Shown: one piece after another, positions 26,474 through 34,645 of the stretch | Numbering within the stretch: the stretch's first letter is position 1 | Layout of the letters: every line of letters starts with the position of its first letter | Source of the DNA: Acidaminococcus sp. | GTDB lineage: Bacteria > Bacillota > Negativicutes > Acidaminococcales > Acidaminococcaceae | Direction: 5' to 3' | DNA: 64,000 bases | Assembly (NCBI GenBank): GCA_019416065.1 | Contig: DXYB01000001.1 | Location: 1 to 64,000, forward strand | Made by a program: the position numbers and the translations under genes | The notes under the pieces: generated by a model | What the model was told of the DNA's origin: nothing | Database searches by the model: none | The model's input: the letters and a program-made list of their open reading frames with translations, nothing else

Positions 26474-27151
26474 TTATTCATCCCGTAACAAAATATCCTG
26501 CACGGCGTTAGTATTTTTTAACTCTGTAATGATTTCATTGGGATTATAATCCTTGGCAATTTTCAAGAGTAAATCCACCTGGATCCCGCCATCTGCCGGA
26601 TTACTGCGCAAGTCCTGTATCCGGGTTTTAATATTTCTCGCCTGCAAATAATCCATCACAGCGGTCATACCATCTGGATTTTTCCCCATCAAAAGACGCA
26701 CCCGACATTTGACGGTGCGCCCCGTAGGCAACACTTTGCGTTCCAGTCCCCGAATCAGCATCAACGTTACTAGCGACATAACCGTCGCAATCACGCTGAC
26801 CCACAAAAGACCACTGCCTACGGCAAGACCAATCGCAGAAACCACCCAAAGGCTGGCTGCTGTGGTCAATCCTTTTACCGTAAGCCCTTCATGCAAAATG
26901 GTGCCCGCACCCAAAAAACCGATGCCGCTCACCACCTGGGAGGCAATCCGAGAAGGGTCCCTTCCTGCCGTTACTCCATCCGTCCCATAAATGGATACGA
27001 TCATAAGGAGTGCCGATCCTGTAGCCACGAGTACATGGGTACGCAATCCCGCAGGACGATCTCCTGTGCTCCGTTCTAGTCCAATCAATCCGCCTAAAAA
27101 CGCGGCCAAAATCAACCGCAGCGTAAAATGCCAAACCAGTCCATCAAACAT
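26474..27151 (-). CDS. MgtC/SapB-family membrane protein
   Basis: A 225-residue inner-membrane protein. Four to five helices with LGGLIGLERSTGDRPAGLRTHVLV and SGIGFLGAGTILHEG match the MgtC/SapB core; a cytosolic ACT-like domain of about 80 residues follows. Relatives help cells under low magnesium and inhibit ATP synthase in some pathogens. It lies between proS and polC and its end overlaps the polC ribosome site, so translation is probably coupled. A role in replication is not implied. Confidence 0.92.
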   Translation of the reverse strand: MFDGLVWHFTLRLILAAFLGGLIGLERSTGDRPAGLRTHVLVATGSALLMIVSIYGTDGVTAGRDPSRIASQVVSGIGFLGAGTILHEGLTVKGLTTAASLWVVSAIGLAVGSGLLWVSVIATVMSLVTLMLIRGLERKVLPTGRTVKCRVRLLMGKNPDGMTAVMDYLQARNIKTRIQDLRSNPADGGIQVDLLLKIAKDYNPNEIITELKNTNAVQDILLRDE

Positions 27152-27208
27152 GTTCCGTTCCTCCTGGTATGATTTTTTGATTCTTGTTGTGCTTCTTCTT
27201 GGGTTGAA

Positions 27209-28927
27209 TTATAAGGCTTGGTTCAGTAACTCTTTTATGGCGGCTACATAATCGCCATCTAAGGCAATATCCACGGCTTCTTTTTTGCAGCGCAGCTTGG
27301 CCTCCATGGCATTACGTTCCATAGTGCGAGGACCGATCACAATGCGCAGTGGATAGCCAATAAGATCCGCATCTTTAAATTTCACGCCGGCCCGCTCGTT
27401 CCGATCATCCAGGAGCGTTTCCACTCCAGCAGCCGTCAAGGCGTCGTGAATTTCCAGGGCTTTGGCATTGCTGGCTTCGTCTTTACTATTTACCGGCACC
27501 ACGATAACTTCATAGGGGGCAATGGCGCGGGGCATAATGATCCCGTTTTCGTCCCGGTGTTGCTCAATGACAGCCGCCAGGGTTCTGCCTACGCCAATTC
27601 CATAGCAGCCCATGACGATAGGCTTCTCTTTACCGCTTTCATCTAGGAACGTAGCATGCAGGGCTTCGGAATACTTGGTACCCAGCTTAAACACTTGTCC
27701 CACTTCTGTACCGCGGGCTTCCTGGATATGGCCCTTATGGCAATGGGGACAAATGTCCCCTGCCTTAGAGACAGCGATATCCACCACTTTGGTATAGACA
27801 AAATCCCGGGAGGGTTCTGCGTTTACATAGTGCACATCTTTTTCATTGGCACCGCAGCAGACATTGTGCATACGCATAACAGACGTATCCACCAGGATAA
27901 TCGTCTTTTGGGTATCCAGTCCTATAGGCCCCATAAAGCCCGGCACTGTGCCAGCCTGCCGAATAAGTTCATCCGGAGCCATTTCCACTTCGTTGGCACC
28001 GACTGCATTCACTACTTTAATATCATTGACTTCCCGATCGCCCCGGACAAAGCAGAGCACAAGCCGGCCATCATCGGTGACAAAGGCGACAGCTTTGACA
28101 CTTTTTTCTACAGGGGCATGGAGATATTCGCATACGGCTTCAATGGTGTTGCAGCCGGGTGTGCTTTTTTTATCAAGCGGCAGAGGGGCTTCTTCTGCTG
28201 CTTCCAGCGGCACGCATACGCCTTGCTCTACGTCGGCCGCATAATCGCAGCTATCGCAGTAGACAATACCCGCTTCCCCGCTGTCAGCCAGAGCCATAAA
28301 TTCATGGGAGCCACTGCCACCAATAGCACCGCTATCGGCTTCAACCGGGCGATAATCCAATCCACACCGACTAAAAATCGCTTCATAGGCATGGTACATA
28401 TTCCAGTAGGAAACATCCAAGCCCGCTTCATCCTTATCAAAGGAATAATTATCCTTCATGATAAATTCCCGGCTGCGGATCAGCCCAAAACGAGGACGCT
28501 TTTCATCGCGGAATTTACTCTGTATCTGGTACAGGTTCACCGGTAGTTGTTTATAACTGGTCAATTCCCCTTTGACCAGGGTGGTAATCATTTCTTCATG
28601 GGTGGGCCCTAGGCAAAAATCCCGGCCATGCCGGTCTTTAAGTTTGAACATTTCTTCCCCATAGACGTCCCAGCGGCCGCTTTCCTCCCAGATTTCAGAG
28701 GGCTGCACAATGGGCATCATGATTTCCTGGGCGCCTTTTTTATCCATTTCTTCCCGGATAATAGTCTCAATTTTTTTGATACTCCGCCAGGCAAGTGGAA
28801 GATAGGTATAAAGCCCTCCGGCAATTTTACGGATGTACCCAGCCCGCAACATCAGTTTATGACTTTCCAGGACCGCTTCCGCGGGAACCTCCCGGAGAGT
28901 TGGAGCATACAAATTCGAAACACGCAT
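27209..28927 (-). CDS. proS: Prolyl-tRNA synthetase, bacterial type
   Basis: Class II synthetase of 572 residues. The catalytic core includes RKIAGGLYTYLPLAWRSIKKIE, FCLGPTHEE and the motif 2 stretch FRDEKRPRFGLIRSREFIMKD. An insertion domain (about 225-405) is the YbaK-like editing module that removes mis-charged alanine, followed by the anticodon-binding domain. It starts 3 bases past the ispG stop. No T-box leader is visible because it lies within an operon. Confidence 0.97.
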   Translation of the reverse strand: MRVSNLYAPTLREVPAEAVLESHKLMLRAGYIRKIAGGLYTYLPLAWRSIKKIETIIREEMDKKGAQEIMMPIVQPSEIWEESGRWDVYGEEMFKLKDRHGRDFCLGPTHEEMITTLVKGELTSYKQLPVNLYQIQSKFRDEKRPRFGLIRSREFIMKDNYSFDKDEAGLDVSYWNMYHAYEAIFSRCGLDYRPVEADSGAIGGSGSHEFMALADSGEAGIVYCDSCDYAADVEQGVCVPLEAAEEAPLPLDKKSTPGCNTIEAVCEYLHAPVEKSVKAVAFVTDDGRLVLCFVRGDREVNDIKVVNAVGANEVEMAPDELIRQAGTVPGFMGPIGLDTQKTIILVDTSVMRMHNVCCGANEKDVHYVNAEPSRDFVYTKVVDIAVSKAGDICPHCHKGHIQEARGTEVGQVFKLGTKYSEALHATFLDESGKEKPIVMGCYGIGVGRTLAAVIEQHRDENGIIMPRAIAPYEVIVVPVNSKDEASNAKALEIHDALTAAGVETLLDDRNERAGVKFKDADLIGYPLRIVIGPRTMERNAMEAKLRCKKEAVDIALDGDYVAAIKELLNQAL

Positions 28928-28930
28928 ACG

Positions 28931-29998
28931 TTACAGCTTCCTTTCTGCTAAAATTTGATCAATTTCATGAAATAAAGCCGGTAAAAGCGCCGTTTCCGGC
29001 ACCTTCCGGATGATTTTTCCCTTGCGGAACAAAAGACCTTCCCCTTTGCCGCCGGCAATGCCCACATCGGCCTCTCGCGCTTCTCCAGGCCCATTCACCA
29101 CGCAGCCCATAACGGCTACACTGATAGGGGTTGTAATCGTAGCCAGGTGTTGTTCCACAGCTTGTGCCATTTTTTCCAAACTGACGCTGGTGCGTCCACA
29201 GGTGGGACAGGATACCAGTGTGGGACCATGCTGCCTAAGTCCCAGGGATTTTAAAATTTCATAGCCCGCATCCACTTCCGCGCCAGGATCACCGGTAAGA
29301 CTGACACGAATGGTGTCACCGATCCCTTCTGCTAAAAGTGTGCCGATGCCTACGGCAGATTTAATCAGTCCACTGCGAATCGTACCCGCTTCTGTAATAC
29401 CTACATGGAAGGGGTAATCACAAGTTGTCGCCATCAGCCGATAGGCTGCCAGCGTAAGCGGGACATCGTGAGCTTTTAAACTCACGGCAATATAAGGGTA
29501 ATCCATCTCTTCCAGGATGCGAATATGACGCCAGGCGGCTTCTACCATAGCTTCTGCAGTAGGATGCCCGTATTGTTCCAAAAGATCTTTAGGCAAACTC
29601 CCAGCGTTTACTCCGATCCGAATAGGAATCTGGCGGTTTTTAGCCGCCATCACCACTTTTTCTACCTGCTCCCGTCCCCCGATATTGCCCGGGTTAAGAC
29701 GCAGGGCATCCACACCGGATTCCAATGCCTGAAGCGCCAGACGATAATCAAAATGAATATCTGCCACAATGGGCAGTGGAGATTGTTTTTTGATTTCCGC
29801 AAGGGCAACGGCCGCCTCCATTGTGGGAACCGCGCAGCGGACGATTTCACAGCCCCGATCTGCCAGGGAATGGATTTGTGCCACGGTGGCCTCTATATCT
29901 TCCGTCTTGGTATTGGTCATGGACTGGACCACAACGGGAAACTCCCCACCTATTTTCACGGATCCAATCGCAAGAACCCGGGTTTTTCTTCGTTCCAT
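28931..29998 (-). CDS. ispG: HMB-PP synthase (GcpE)
   Basis: [4Fe-4S] enzyme of 355 residues that turns MEcPP into HMBPP, the penultimate step of the MEP isoprenoid pathway. An N-terminal TIM barrel (QSMTNTKTEDIEATVAQI, LRLNPGNIG) is followed by a reductase-like domain with SCPTCGRTS and MGCVVNGPGEA, whose cysteines hold the cluster. The start at 29998 has GGGAGGTG upstream; a version starting at 30034 would carry 12 unsupported residues. It heads ispG-proS-mgtC-polC. Confidence 0.96.
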   Translation of the reverse strand: MERRKTRVLAIGSVKIGGEFPVVVQSMTNTKTEDIEATVAQIHSLADRGCEIVRCAVPTMEAAVALAEIKKQSPLPIVADIHFDYRLALQALESGVDALRLNPGNIGGREQVEKVVMAAKNRQIPIRIGVNAGSLPKDLLEQYGHPTAEAMVEAAWRHIRILEEMDYPYIAVSLKAHDVPLTLAAYRLMATTCDYPFHVGITEAGTIRSGLIKSAVGIGTLLAEGIGDTIRVSLTGDPGAEVDAGYEILKSLGLRQHGPTLVSCPTCGRTSVSLEKMAQAVEQHLATITTPISVAVMGCVVNGPGEAREADVGIAGGKGEGLLFRKGKIIRKVPETALLPALFHEIDQILAERKL

Positions 29999-30080
29999 GA
30001 GCACCTCCCTGCAATGGCAAAGTGCACAGAACAAGCAGAATCAGCCGTGCATTGTTCCTATCCTGTGCACAATCCGTTTT

Positions 30081-30089
30081 ATTATACCA
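30081..30089 (-). promoter_or_regulatory. Extended -10 promoter of the ispG operon
   Basis: TGGTATAAT on the minus strand, with no good -35 at normal distance. It lies about 80 bases before the ispG start. Confidence 0.45.
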
Positions 30090-30113
30090 TGAGATGATAT
30101 TTTTTTCTATCAA

Positions 30114-30145
30114 CAAAAAAGCCCCCTGCTCACAGGCAGGAGGTC
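30114..30145 (-). terminator. Terminator of the solute-binding protein gene
   Basis: CCTCCTGC / GCAGGGGG (with one wobble pair) around CTGTGA, then TTTTTTG on the minus strand. A second GC-rich hairpin built on CCCC/GGGG and TGG/CCA lies just before it, at 30157-30185. Confidence 0.75.
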
Positions 30146-30209
30146 GCTTCTTTGCAGGAGGCCCCTGGTCACGGCCAGCGGGGTAACTCCCAAGTACAAG
30201 CCTATCAAT

Positions 30210-31007
30210 TTATTTTTCTGCACCAAACCATTTTTCGTAGAGCTGTTTATAAGAACCGTCTTTTTTCATATCGGCCAGGGCCTTATTTAGGGCATCACCC
30301 AACGCTTTGTCCTTTTTGTTGGTCGCAATGCCGTAGAAATCGCCTTTCTGCGGTTCTCCTACACTCTTGGCATATTCACTGCCGCCCTGTTTCAAGAAAT
30401 ACTGCAAGACAGGCAAATCACTGATCACGGCATCGCATCCGCCGTTTTTCAGTTCTAGGCAAGCCAAGTCGCTGCTATCAAATGTTTTAACTTTGGCACC
30501 CTGGATTTTAGCGGCTGCATCCGCTCCTACAGTCCCCATTTGTACGGCAATGGTTTTTCCTTTTAGGTCATCCAGACCTTTGATCGCCTCATTATCCTTA
30601 CGGACGATGGCCATTAAGCCCGACTCATAATACGGATCGGTGAAATTTACTTTTTGTTTCCGGGCGTCAGTAATACTCATGCCTGTGATGATCACATCAA
30701 TATTCCCGGATTCCAAAGAGGGAATCAACCCATCAAACCCTATGCTTTTAATGGTTACCTTTTCAATCCCTGCTTTTTTCGCCAGGGCATTGATCATGTC
30801 AATATCAAATCCCATCACCTTACCATCTTTTTGATCGGTAAATTCAAAAGGGGCAAAACTGGGATTGGTTCCCACGACGATTTCCTTTTTTACCGTATCT
30901 GCTTTCGGTGTTTCCGCCGTTTTTGTTTCACTGCCACATCCTGCCATGGCAAAGAGACTTACCGTCGCCAGCATCCCTAACATCCATTGTATCTTTTTCA
31001 TAGTCAT
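30210..31007 (-). CDS. Amino-acid-type ABC substrate-binding lipoprotein
   Basis: A 265-residue exported binding protein (SBP family 3). Signal peptide ends in the lipobox FAMAGCGS, so it is lipid-anchored. The mature protein has VGTNPSFAPFEF, GFDIDMINALAKKAG and ITGMSITDARKQKVNFTDPYY, all typical of polar amino-acid binders. Ligand specificity is not readable. No permease or ATPase gene is adjacent, so it works with a transporter elsewhere or the rest of its operon is missing here. GAGGAGC precedes the first ATG. Confidence 0.92.
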   Translation of the reverse strand: MTMKKIQWMLGMLATVSLFAMAGCGSETKTAETPKADTVKKEIVVGTNPSFAPFEFTDQKDGKVMGFDIDMINALAKKAGIEKVTIKSIGFDGLIPSLESGNIDVIITGMSITDARKQKVNFTDPYYESGLMAIVRKDNEAIKGLDDLKGKTIAVQMGTVGADAAAKIQGAKVKTFDSSDLACLELKNGGCDAVISDLPVLQYFLKQGGSEYAKSVGEPQKGDFYGIATNKKDKALGDALNKALADMKKDGSYKQLYEKWFGAEK

Positions 31008-31049
31008 TTCGCTCCTCTTAGATAATTTTTATACGATTTTTATAGGATG

Positions 31050-31078
31050 ATTATACACAATCCAGAAATTTTATGCAA
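31050..31078 (-). promoter_or_regulatory. Promoter of the solute-binding protein gene
   Basis: Minus strand: TTGCAT (31073-31078), 17 bases, TATAAT (31050-31055). Transcription would start about 35 bases before the ribosome site. Confidence 0.7.
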
Positions 31079-31085
31079 TACTTTT

Positions 31086-31122
31086 TTATAAAAAAACTGG
31101 TACCTGTATAAACAGATACCAG
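31086..31122 (-). terminator. Terminator of infC-rpmI-rplT
   Basis: CTGGTATCTG / CAGGTACCAG, a 10-bp stem with one wobble pair and a 6-base loop, then TTTTTTTATAAAAAAG on the minus strand, 14 bases after the rplT stop. Confidence 0.9.
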
Positions 31123-31135
31123 AAGTAAAATTTTC

Positions 31136-31489
31136 TTATAGTGCTGCTTTAGCAGTTTCTACCAATTTGGTGAAAGCGGCTGCATCATTCACAGCCATAT
31201 CTGCCAGGACTTTACGATCCAGAACAACACCAGCTTTGGTCAGGCCATTCATGAAACGGCTATAGGACAAACCATTCATCCGGGTTGCAGCATTGATCCG
31301 GGCAATCCAAAGTTTGCGGAATTCACGTTTTTTGGCTCTGCGGTCACGACGGGCATACATCAGGGCCTTCATAACGGTTTCATTGGCTTTTCTGAACAGC
31401 TTGCTCTTAGATCCTCTGTAGCCTTTGGCCAGAGCCAGGATATGTTTATGACGTCTATGGGCGGTTACGCCGACTTTAATTCTTGCCAT
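31136..31489 (-). CDS. rplT: 50S ribosomal protein L20
   Basis: A 117-residue primary 23S rRNA-binding protein needed early in 50S assembly. The basic N-terminal half (RRHKHILALAKGYRGSKSKLFRKA) and the globular C-terminal half match the family at full length. L20 represses its own operon in Escherichia coli and Bacillus; the attenuator upstream of infC is a candidate target. It is the last gene of infC-rpmI-rplT. Confidence 0.98.
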   Translation of the reverse strand: MARIKVGVTAHRRHKHILALAKGYRGSKSKLFRKANETVMKALMYARRDRRAKKREFRKLWIARINAATRMNGLSYSRFMNGLTKAGVVLDRKVLADMAVNDAAAFTKLVETAKAAL

Positions 31490-31519
31490 GGTACAATTTC
31501 CTCCTTACCTTTTTTCTGC

Positions 31520-31717
31520 TTACGCGTAGGGCAACATCTTAGCAACGCGTTCATGGTCCGTTTTATGAACCAGGGCCGCTTTGCGCAGGTTTCTCTTGCG
31601 GGTAGGAGATTTGTGTTCCAGGATATGGCTCCGGAAAGCCTTACTACGCTTGAATTCACCAGTAGCGGTCGCTTTAAAACGTTTAGCAGCAGATCTGCGG
31701 GTTTTCATCTTCGGCAT
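31520..31717 (-). CDS. rpmI: 50S ribosomal protein L35
   Basis: A 65-residue ribosomal protein with the usual start MPKMKTRRSAAKRFKATATG and many Lys/Arg residues. It sits between infC and rplT as in most bacteria. A good GGAGG site precedes it. Confidence 0.98.
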   Translation of the reverse strand: MPKMKTRRSAAKRFKATATGEFKRSKAFRSHILEHKSPTRKRNLRKAALVHKTDHERVAKMLPYA

Positions 31718-31732
31718 GATTGGATTTCCTCC

Positions 31733-32254
31733 TTATGATTTAGAACTTTTGGGAGCAACGATCATAATCATGTTGCGCCCTTCCAGTTTCGGCTTTCTTT
31801 CTACAGTAGCAAGATCCTGCAGTTTTTCAGCCATTCTATTCAGTAATTGTTCACCCAGTTCAGGATGGGTCATTTCCCGCCCCCGGAACATAATGGTGAC
31901 TTTTACCTTGTCACCGCCTTGTAAGAAGCGGATGGCATGCTTGGTTTTCACGTCAAAGTCATGATCTTCGATCCGGATACGCAGTTTAACTTCCTTCACG
32001 TCGATAATCCTTTGTTTCTTCCGTGCTTCTTTTTCTTTTTTCTGCTGTTCATACAGATATCTGCCATAATCCATAATTCGGCAGACAGGAGGTTTGGCAC
32101 CCGGGGCAATTTCTACCAGATCCATATGACGCTCATCAGCCAGACGCAGCGCTTCATGAATTTCCATAATCCCCAGTTGTTCCCCGTCCACAGTATTTAC
32201 ACGGACGACTCGTGCGCGGATTTCCTCATTAATCCGCAATTCCTCTTTTGCTAT
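31733..32254 (-). CDS. infC: Initiation factor IF-3, apparent ATA start
   Basis: A 173-residue factor that keeps 30S subunits free and proofreads the start codon. RINEEIRARVVRVNTVDGEQLG begins the N-domain and the C-domain starts near residue 85. Homology begins at IAKEELRIN, and no ATG, GTG or TTG lies there: GGGAGGTG is followed 6 bases later by ATA (32252-32254). The next in-frame alternatives are a GTG inside the ribosome site or a start at 32305 with 17 unrelated residues. Rare start codons on infC permit self-repression in other bacteria. Confidence 0.93.
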   Translation of the reverse strand: MAKEELRINEEIRARVVRVNTVDGEQLGIMEIHEALRLADERHMDLVEIAPGAKPPVCRIMDYGRYLYEQQKKEKEARKKQRIIDVKEVKLRIRIEDHDFDVKTKHAIRFLQGGDKVKVTIMFRGREMTHPELGEQLLNRMAEKLQDLATVERKPKLEGRNMIMIVAPKSSKS

Positions 32255-32282
32255 GACGTTCACCTCCCAGTACAGTGAAAGC

Positions 32283-32385
32283 AAAATAAAAAACAGGCGA
32301 ACCAAAAGTCCACCTGTGAGTCAGTTTTCTCATTGACCCTGTCGAGCATTGCCGCAAGGTGAGAAGCAGGTGGCTTCTACTTTGG
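32283..32385 (-). promoter_or_regulatory. Attenuator leader of infC-rpmI-rplT (L20-type candidate)
   Basis: The minus-strand leader has a terminator hairpin, ACAGGTGGAC / GTTCGCCTGT (32293-32317), followed by TTTTTTATTTTG. Upstream, the loop of AGAAGC-CACCT-GCTTCT holds CCACCTG (32367-32373), a perfect match to CAGGTGG in the 5' arm of the terminator (32310-32316). The two pairings exclude each other, as expected for an attenuator. Rfam describes L20 leaders of this general sort in Bacillota; identity with that family is not tested. Confidence 0.7.
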
Positions 32386-32395
32386 ATACTTGATT

Positions 32396-32424
32396 ATACT
32401 ACCACATCCTGTCGTATCCGTCAA
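32396..32424 (-). promoter_or_regulatory. Promoter of infC-rpmI-rplT
   Basis: Minus strand: TTGACG (32419-32424), 17 bases, TAGTAT (32396-32401), continuing as TAGTATAAT. It lies directly after the groEL terminator. Confidence 0.7.
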
Positions 32425-32433
32425 GGATTTATT

Positions 32434-32467
32434 AAAAATTCCCGGAGGGACCACGCCCTTCGGGAAT
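32434..32467 (-). terminator. Terminator of groESL
   Basis: ATTCCCGAAGGG / CCCTCCGGGAAT (12 bp with one G-T pair) then TTTTTAATAA on the minus strand, about 37 bases after the groEL stop. Confidence 0.88.
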
Positions 32468-32504
32468 CGTAGTACGGTTTTTAGTTTTCAGACGAACTAT
32501 GTTT

Positions 32505-34130
32505 TTACATCATGCCGCCAGGCATACCTGCTGCAGGAGCAGCAGCTGCTTTTTCTTCCGGTTTTTCCGCTACAACCGCTTCCGTGGTCAGAATCATGGA
32601 AGCAATGGAAGCAGCGTTTTGCAGTGCGGAACGGGTTACTTTGCAAGGATCCACAATACCAGCTTTCACCATATCCACATATTGTTCCGTAGCCGCGTTG
32701 AATCCAACACCCTTGTCCGCTTTCTTCACGGCTTCAACAATCACAGCCCCTTCCAGGCCTGCGTTATTGGCGATTTGCCGTACGGGTTCTTCAATGGCGC
32801 GGCTGACAATGTCAATACCGGTCTTTTCATCCCCTTCAGCATCCGCTTTCAAGGCTTCCAGCACAGGCTGTACTTGCAGGAGAGCGGTACCGCCACCAGC
32901 TACAATACCTTCTTCTACGGCAGCTCTGGTTGCGTTCAGAGCATCTTCAATACGCAGTTTCTTATCTTTCAGTTCGGTTTCCGTAGCAGCACCGACTTTG
33001 ATGACGGCTACGCCACCGGACAATTTAGCCAGGCGTTCCTGCAGTTTTTCTTTATCAAACTGGGAAGTGGTTTCCGGAATCTGGGTACGGATGGAAGCAA
33101 TCCGGTCTGCAATGGCTTGTTTGTCACCGCCGCCATCTACGATGGTGGTCAGTTCCTTGGTCACCCGAACTTGTCCAGCCGTTCCCAGATCTTCCAGGGT
33201 AGCGCTGTCCAGTTTCCGGCCTACTTCTTCACTGATCACCGTAGCACCGGTCAAAGTGGCAATATCCTGCAGCATAGCTTTCCGACGATCACCGAAGCCA
33301 GGAGCCTTAACAGCAACAGCCTTAAAGGTACCACGCAGTCTGTTCACGACCAAAGTAGCCAGTGCTTCGCCTTCTACATCTTCTGCAATGATCAGCAGTT
33401 CTCTGCCCTGTTGTACTACTTTTTCCAGAACGGGCATAATGTCATTAATCAGGGTAATCTTCCGGTCGGTAATAAATACGTACGGATTGCTCATGACAGA
33501 TTCCATCTTGTCCGGATCGGTCACCATGTAGGGGGAAATATAGCCGCGGTCAAACTGCATGCCTTTCACAGTTTCCAGGGAAGTTTCCATGGTCTTGGAT
33601 TCTTCTACAGTGATAACGCCATCGTTACCTACTTTTTCCATAGCATCAGCAATCAAACCGCCAATTTGTTCGTCGCTGGCAGAAATGGAAGCAACCTGGG
33701 CTTTTTCTTCCTTGGTGCTAACGGTCTTAGCACTCTTTTGCAGGGCATCTACCAGGGCATCAGAAGCTTTCTTGATGCCTTTTTTCAATACCATGGGGTT
33801 GGCACCTGCTACTACGTTTCTCATGCCTTCGTTTACAATGGCTTGCGCCAGAACGGTAGCGGTCGTAGTCCCATCACCAGCTACGTCGTTGGTCTTGGTA
33901 GCAACTTCCCGCACCAGGGCAGCACCCATATTTTCTACAGGATCTTCCAATTCAATATCTTTGGCAATGGTCACACCATCATTGGTAATGGTAGGAGAAC
34001 CAAATTTCTTTTCCAGGACTACGTTACGGCCTTTGGGCCCCAAGGTAACTTTTACCGCATCGGCCAGGGCATTGACACCGCGTTCCAGACCGCGACGAGC
34101 ATCTTCATCAAAGTTAACAAATTTAGCCAT
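32505..34130 (-). CDS. groEL: 60-kDa chaperonin GroEL
   Basis: A 541-residue ring chaperonin, forming with GroES the cage that folds client proteins in the cytoplasm. It has TLGPKGRNVVLEKKFG near residue 30, the ATP-binding VAGDGTTTATVLAQAIV near 85, and the flexible C-terminal tail MPGGMM. It is downstream of groES with a 69-base gap and under the same CIRCE site. Confidence 0.99.
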   Translation of the reverse strand: MAKFVNFDEDARRGLERGVNALADAVKVTLGPKGRNVVLEKKFGSPTITNDGVTIAKDIELEDPVENMGAALVREVATKTNDVAGDGTTTATVLAQAIVNEGMRNVVAGANPMVLKKGIKKASDALVDALQKSAKTVSTKEEKAQVASISASDEQIGGLIADAMEKVGNDGVITVEESKTMETSLETVKGMQFDRGYISPYMVTDPDKMESVMSNPYVFITDRKITLINDIMPVLEKVVQQGRELLIIAEDVEGEALATLVVNRLRGTFKAVAVKAPGFGDRRKAMLQDIATLTGATVISEEVGRKLDSATLEDLGTAGQVRVTKELTTIVDGGGDKQAIADRIASIRTQIPETTSQFDKEKLQERLAKLSGGVAVIKVGAATETELKDKKLRIEDALNATRAAVEEGIVAGGGTALLQVQPVLEALKADAEGDEKTGIDIVSRAIEEPVRQIANNAGLEGAVIVEAVKKADKGVGFNAATEQYVDMVKAGIVDPCKVTRSALQNAASIASMILTTEAVVAEKPEEKAAAAPAAGMPGGMM

Positions 34131-34199
34131 CTTAATCGCTCCTTAATTCCAAATTATATACGGCTGTGTATTCTCTACCAGGTAGGGAATACGATTTTT

Positions 34200-34490
34200 T
34201 CATTTTTCAACAACGGCAAGAATGTCGCTGTCTCTCAGAATAATATAATCTTTCCCGTCCAGGGTGAGATCACTGCCAGAATACTTGGCAAAAACCACTT
34301 CATCTCCCGGTTTGACAGAAGAGGGAACGCGCGTACCATTGTCCAGCAGACGGCCAGTGCCCACTGCTACGACTTTACCAGTCTGGGGTTTATCCTTATG
34401 CGCCGTATCCGGCAGGTAAATCCCGCTATCCGTTTTTTCTTCTTGCACAATCGGTTCCACTACAACATGATCATCTAAAGGCTTTAGCAT
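34200..34490 (-). CDS. groES: 10-kDa co-chaperonin GroES
   Basis: A 96-residue lid subunit, a seven-membered ring over GroEL. It starts LKPLDDHVVVEP; the mobile loop is KTDSGIYLPDTAHKDKPQ, and the core KPGDEVVFAKYSGSDL is well conserved. AAAGGGG lies upstream of ATG. Expression is governed by a CIRCE element 60 bases upstream. Confidence 0.98.
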   Translation of the reverse strand: MLKPLDDHVVVEPIVQEEKTDSGIYLPDTAHKDKPQTGKVVAVGTGRLLDNGTRVPSSVKPGDEVVFAKYSGSDLTLDGKDYIILRDSDILAVVEK

Positions 34491-34549
34491 CTTAATGAAT
34501 CCCCTTTCCTTTTATCACCAAGCAGGTTGGTCTTTGCTTTTTTGATTTA

Positions 34550-34576
34550 TTAGCACTCATTCAATTGGAGTGCTAA
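34550..34576 (-). promoter_or_regulatory. CIRCE operator of groESL
   Basis: TTAGCACTC-N9-GAGTGCTAA, a perfect 27-bp CIRCE site bound by the heat-shock repressor HrcA. It lies between promoter and groES. A likely promoter on the minus strand has TTGCTT (34611-34616) and TATTAT (34589-34594), the -35 falling in the T-tract of the rsmA terminator. Confidence 0.97.
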
Positions 34577-34603
34577 CTACAGTATTAATAATACCATGTT
34601 TTC

Positions 34604-34645
34604 AAAAAAAAGCAAGCCCTTTGAAAAAAATTCTCAAAGAGCTTG
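34604..34645 (-). terminator. Terminator of rsmA, overlapping its stop codon
   Basis: CAAGCTCTTTGA / TCAAAGGGCTTG (12 bp, one G-U) then CTTTTTTTT on the minus strand. The 5' arm codes for the last codons and TGA stop of rsmA, and the T-tract carries the groES -35 region. Confidence 0.9.

Noticed and set aside
30121..30190. Possible riboswitch between the binding-protein gene and ispG
   Set aside because: Two GC-rich hairpins occur, but they follow the binding-protein stop and end in a T-run, so termination explains them; no known aptamer motif was recognised.
32499..34478. A 659-residue plus-strand reading frame opposite groEL and groES
   Set aside because: It is antisense to two certain genes, reads as low-complexity Phe/Gly/His-rich sequence and has no ribosome site. 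Codon bias of groEL explains it.
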